Source: Deltaproteobacteria bacterium
Lineage (GTDB): Bacteria > Desulfobacterota > Desulfobaccia > Desulfobaccales > 0-14-0-80-60-11
Direction of reading: 5' to 3'
Assembly: GCA_023381945.1 (NCBI GenBank)
Contig: JAMCQY010000227.1
Span: 1-8,795 of the forward strand
Length of the DNA stretch: 8,795 nucleotides
A program made the position numbers and the translations under genes. Below the pieces are notes generated by a model. The model searched no databases and had not been told where the DNA came from. It worked only from the letters and a program-made list of their open reading frames with translations. Below, one piece after another: positions 6,473 to 8,795 of this stretch. Position 1 is the stretch's first letter. Every line of letters begins with the position of its first letter.

Positions 6473-7671
6473 TTCCCTTCCAGCCTTGCCTTGATCTTCA
6501 GGCGCAGGGCATTCAGGCGGATAAAGCCGGTGGCATCGGCCTGCTGGTAGTCGCCCCCGGCCTCGAAGGTCACCAGGTCGGGGCGGTACAGGGACTTGGG
6601 GGCCTTGCGCCCCACCACCGTGACGTTGCCTTTATAAAGCTTCAGTCGGACAGTGCCGGTCACCGGTTTTTGCGCCTCATCGATCAGTTTTTGCAGAGCC
6701 TCGCGCTCCGGAGCAAACCAGTAGCCGTTATAGACCATTTCGGCATAGCGGGGCATGAGGCTGTCCCGCAGGTGCATCACTTCCCGGTCCAGGGTAATGG
6801 ACTCCACTGCCTGATGCGCCGCCCGCAGTATGGTGCCGCCGGGAGTCTCGTAAACGCCCCGGGATTTCAGGCCGACGTAGCGGTTTTCCACCAGGTCCAC
6901 CCGGCCGACGCCGTGCTCGCCACCGATTTCGTTCAGCAGCGTCAGCAGGTTAGCCGGGCTAAGGCGCTGGCCGTCAATCTCCACTGGATCGCCCTGCTCG
7001 TAATGAATCTCCAGGTAGTGCGGCTTATCCGGGGCCTCCTGGGGCGATTTGGTCATAACGAACATCTCCGCCGGCGGCTCGGCCCAGGGGTCCTCCAGGA
7101 TGCCGCCTTCGAAGCTGATATGCAGGACATTGGCGTCGCTGGAGTAGGGCTTCTCTTTGGTCACCGGCACCGGAATGCCGTGCTTTTTGGCGTAGGCCAC
7201 ACAATCGGCCCGGCCCGCCAGATCCCACTCCCGCCATGGGACGATGATTTTCAGATCAGGGGCCAGGGCCTGGTAGGTGAGCTCGAAGCGCACCTGATCA
7301 TTGCCCTTGCCGGTGGCGCCATGGCTGAGCGCGTCGGCTCCCGTCTTCCGGGCCACCTCCACTTGAGCCTTGGCGATCAAGGGCCGGGCGATGGAGGTCC
7401 CCAACATATAGGAGCCCTCATAGAGGGCATTGGCCCGGAACATGGGCCAGACGTAGTTCCAGACAAACTCCTGCTTCAGATCCTCGACGAAGACCTCGTC
7501 AGCGCCGGTGGCCCTGGCCTTTTTCTCGATTTCGGCCAGGTCATCGCCCTGGCCCAGGTCGGCGGCAAAGGCCACCACCTTGCACTTATAGGTCTCCTTG
7601 AGCCACTTGAGGATTACCGAAGTATCCAGCCCGCCGGAATAGGCGAGGACGATTTTTTTGATGTTGGGCAT
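6469..7671 (-). CDS. argG: Argininosuccinate synthase
   Basis: ArgG joins citrulline and aspartate with ATP to make argininosuccinate in the cytoplasm, feeding ArgH. The 400-residue product matches the usual length. The N-terminal ATP-pyrophosphatase loop A-Y-S-G-G-L-D-T-S (10-18) is intact, as are [13 protein letters not shown] (85-97, citrulline/aspartate side) and [15 protein letters not shown] (116-130). The C-terminus ends in the expected lysine-rich tail, and its TAG stop falls inside a palindromic repeat. The ATG at 7671 is preceded by AAGGA about 11 bases upstream. It lies 89 bases downstream of the DUF6602 gene, not directly behind argF. GC-rich codon use contrasts with that upstream gene. 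Confidence 0.98.
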   Translation of the reverse strand: MPNIKKIVLAYSGGLDTSVILKWLKETYKCKVVAFAADLGQGDDLAEIEKKARATGADEVFVEDLKQEFVWNYVWPMFRANALYEGSYMLGTSIARPLIAKAQVEVARKTGADALSHGATGKGNDQVRFELTYQALAPDLKIIVPWREWDLAGRADCVAYAKKHGIPVPVTKEKPYSSDANVLHISFEGGILEDPWAEPPAEMFVMTKSPQEAPDKPHYLEIHYEQGDPVEIDGQRLSPANLLTLLNEIGGEHGVGRVDLVENRYVGLKSRGVYETPGGTILRAAHQAVESITLDREVMHLRDSLMPRYAEMVYNGYWFAPEREALQKLIDEAQKPVTGTVRLKLYKGNVTVVGRKAPKSLYRPDLVTFEAGGDYQQADATGFIRLNALRLKIKARLEGK

Positions 7672-7734
7672 TGGCTTATTGTTCCTTAAGAAAAGTCTCT
7701 ATTTCTGTATCAAATCCGCCAACCTTTGATTAAT

Positions 7735-7751
7735 GGTGCATGGGACGCACC
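7735..7751. repeat. Short hairpin GGTGC/GCACC between the DUF6602 gene and argG
   Basis: GGTGC (7735-7739) pairs with GCACC (7747-7751) over a seven-base loop. TAA and TTA outside extend the stem past a one-base bulge. GGTGCGT...GCACC resembles a trimmed version of another common dispersed palindrome. No T-run follows on the minus strand. The rest of the 89-base gap has no clear promoter. Confidence 0.45.
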
Positions 7752-7760
7752 TTACATGCT

Positions 7761-8561
7761 CTATTGATTAAATTGCATCGCTTGTCCATTTGACAAGGGA
7801 ATGTACCAGCGACGAAACCGCTCTTTGCCACCCTCCACAGGGAACCATGCATACTGCATATCCAGGGTATTTTGTCTGCTGACATCCCACACTACATTGC
7901 TCACAAAATAGGCATGAGCCAGACCTTCGTTGAGTTCATAGGAATGCCAAACCGGACCATCATAGGGACTGCGCACATCCCAGCGCCCGTTACTCCAGAA
8001 ACGGAAAAACCGATCTGGCCCAAATGCAATCCAGTTGACCACTTTTCCTTCCTGGCCATTGGCTGCTGATTGCAGCGCCCGGAGAACCAAACTATCCTCA
8101 ATTCGATTACGATTCTCAGGCTCCTCATAAACAAAAAGCCCGGCCTGGCAATTTTTGTTACCATTGGATCGAATTTCTTTAACGTTTTTTGATAATTTTT
8201 TGATGACATTTTCAATATCAGGTCCGCTCCTTAAAGCGGTTTTTATTTCTATTATCGCCTGCACTGCATCGGGGGTGACTAAAACCAATTCGCCATCTTT
8301 GAAAAGGGTCGGCCTGTCATATGAAGTGACCAGGATATCGATTTGATTAGAGCTTTCATTTTTAAAACAAACAAATCCCCTCCCCACTCGCACTGATTCA
8401 GGCAGGTGAGTTCTGAGCACCTTGCGGAGCACGGCTTCCTTATGCTCGCCGTCGGTTAGCCAGTGTTGATTGCCTATCAGCCGACGGATCCTATCTTTCG
8501 TGGCGTTAAGTTCGCTGGCTATAGATTTATGATATTCGAGAAAATTCCTCTGCTCAGGCAT
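7761..8561 (-). CDS. DUF6602-type protein, PD-(D/E)XK nuclease-like
   Basis: A 266-residue soluble protein with no signal or membrane segment. After an N-terminal helical region (F-L-E-Y-H-K-S-I-A-S-E-L, 7-18) comes a block typical of DUF6602 and of the PD-(D/E)XK nuclease fold: G-E-H-K-E-A-V-L-R-K-V-L (E42), a strand with Q-I-D-I-L-V (D75), then A-I-I-E-I-K-T-A-L (E105, K107). These are the right residues and spacing for a metal-dependent nuclease core, but activity is inferred. The C-terminal half (W-I-A-F-G-P-D-R-F-F-R-F-W, then W-Y-I-P-L-S-N-G) is not recognised. The ATG at 8561 has GGGAG seven bases upstream. It separates argF from argG and is less GC-rich than both, which suggests insertion into the operon. 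A defence or restriction role is possible but unproven. Confidence 0.75.
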   Translation of the reverse strand: MPEQRNFLEYHKSIASELNATKDRIRRLIGNQHWLTDGEHKEAVLRKVLRTHLPESVRVGRGFVCFKNESSNQIDILVTSYDRPTLFKDGELVLVTPDAVQAIIEIKTALRSGPDIENVIKKLSKNVKEIRSNGNKNCQAGLFVYEEPENRNRIEDSLVLRALQSAANGQEGKVVNWIAFGPDRFFRFWSNGRWDVRSPYDGPVWHSYELNEGLAHAYFVSNVVWDVSRQNTLDMQYAWFPVEGGKERFRRWYIPLSNGQAMQFNQ

Positions 8562-8658
8562 TTATCTGCTCCCTTTGCATGTGTGAAAGGAAAAAAGCGT
8601 GGTCAAAGGGTTCAGCACAACAACTGCCTCTATGCTTTATTCATGGTTCATTCACTGG

Positions 8659-8683
8659 CCCCCGTCTCCCGTCCCCCGTCCCC
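8659..8683. repeat. G-run tract after argF, potential G-quadruplex
   Basis: The minus strand (RNA sense) reads GGGG-AC-GGGGG-AC-GGG-AGAC-GGGGG, four runs of at least three G with two- to four-base loops, two bases after the argF stop. This fits the canonical quadruplex pattern and is also a degenerate GGGGGAC tandem repeat. The remaining gap to the DUF6602 start (8562-8658) holds only that gene's ribosome site and no convincing promoter. Confidence 0.65.
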
Positions 8684-8685
8684 GG

Positions 8686-8795
<110 letters not shown>

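Noticed and set aside
6040..7689. 549-codon open frame on the plus strand
   Set aside because: It is antisense to argG and the SdpI-like gene; the protein is rich in Gly, His, Gln and Pro as expected from reading GC-rich coding DNA backwards, and has no recognisable motif.
8562..8620. Promoter for the DUF6602 gene (TTGACC on the minus strand)
   Set aside because: No acceptable -10 hexamer is found at 16-18 bases; the match is too weak to call.
8615..8660. Possible ArgR operator (TGAAT and ATGAAT repeats) after argF
   Set aside because: The half-sites are in direct rather than inverted orientation and no TGAAT-N4-ATTCA palindrome is present.

Overview
The window reads as a piece of a high-GC bacterial chromosome. 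All supported genes lie on the minus strand, so transcription runs from high to low coordinates. In transcription order they are: argF 3' end (8686-8795), a DUF6602-type nuclease-like gene (7761-8561), argG (6469-7671), an SdpI-like membrane protein with a zinc ribbon (5872-6342, perhaps starting at 6396), argH (4387-5787), a fibronectin type III lipoprotein (about 3204-4280), an AT-rich ApeA/HEPN-type gene (1905-3203), lysA (619-1875) and the 5' part of dapF (1-532). The order argF-argG-argH-small lipoprotein-lysA-dap resembles Desulfobacterota (former Deltaproteobacteria). That placement is an inference from gene order, GC content and repeat style, not from a search.

The backbone is biosynthetic. 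ArgF, ArgG and ArgH are the last three steps of arginine synthesis (ornithine to citrulline to argininosuccinate to arginine). DapF and LysA are the last two steps of lysine synthesis, and DapF also supplies meso-diaminopimelate for peptidoglycan. The genes are closely spaced on one strand with no convincing intrinsic terminator between them, so co-transcription is plausible.

Three genes that do not belong to either pathway sit in junctions of this backbone. The most striking is 1905-3203. It is extremely AT-rich against GC-rich neighbours, starts on the base right after the lipoprotein stop codon, and encodes an ApeA-like N-terminal region plus a C-terminal HEPN region with an intact R-N-x-x-x-H ribonuclease motif. 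It is a strong candidate for an abortive-infection anti-phage gene acquired by transfer. The second is a DUF6602 protein with a PD-(D/E)XK-like signature between argF and argG. The third is the SdpI-like protein with a C-terminal CxxC...CxxC ribbon between argG and argH.

Almost every gap also carries its own palindromic or repetitive element. These are a CTCTGCG-type inverted repeat (550-610), a TGTCATTCTGAG-type palindrome that supplies the likely start codon of the lipoprotein (4275-4346), tandem GC hairpins before argH (5815-5858), a GTAGGGGCGG double hairpin that contains the argG stop codon (6419-6472), a GGTGC/GCACC hairpin before argG (7735-7751), and G-rich tracts after argH and argF. 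No rRNA, tRNA, CRISPR array, transposase or integrase was seen.
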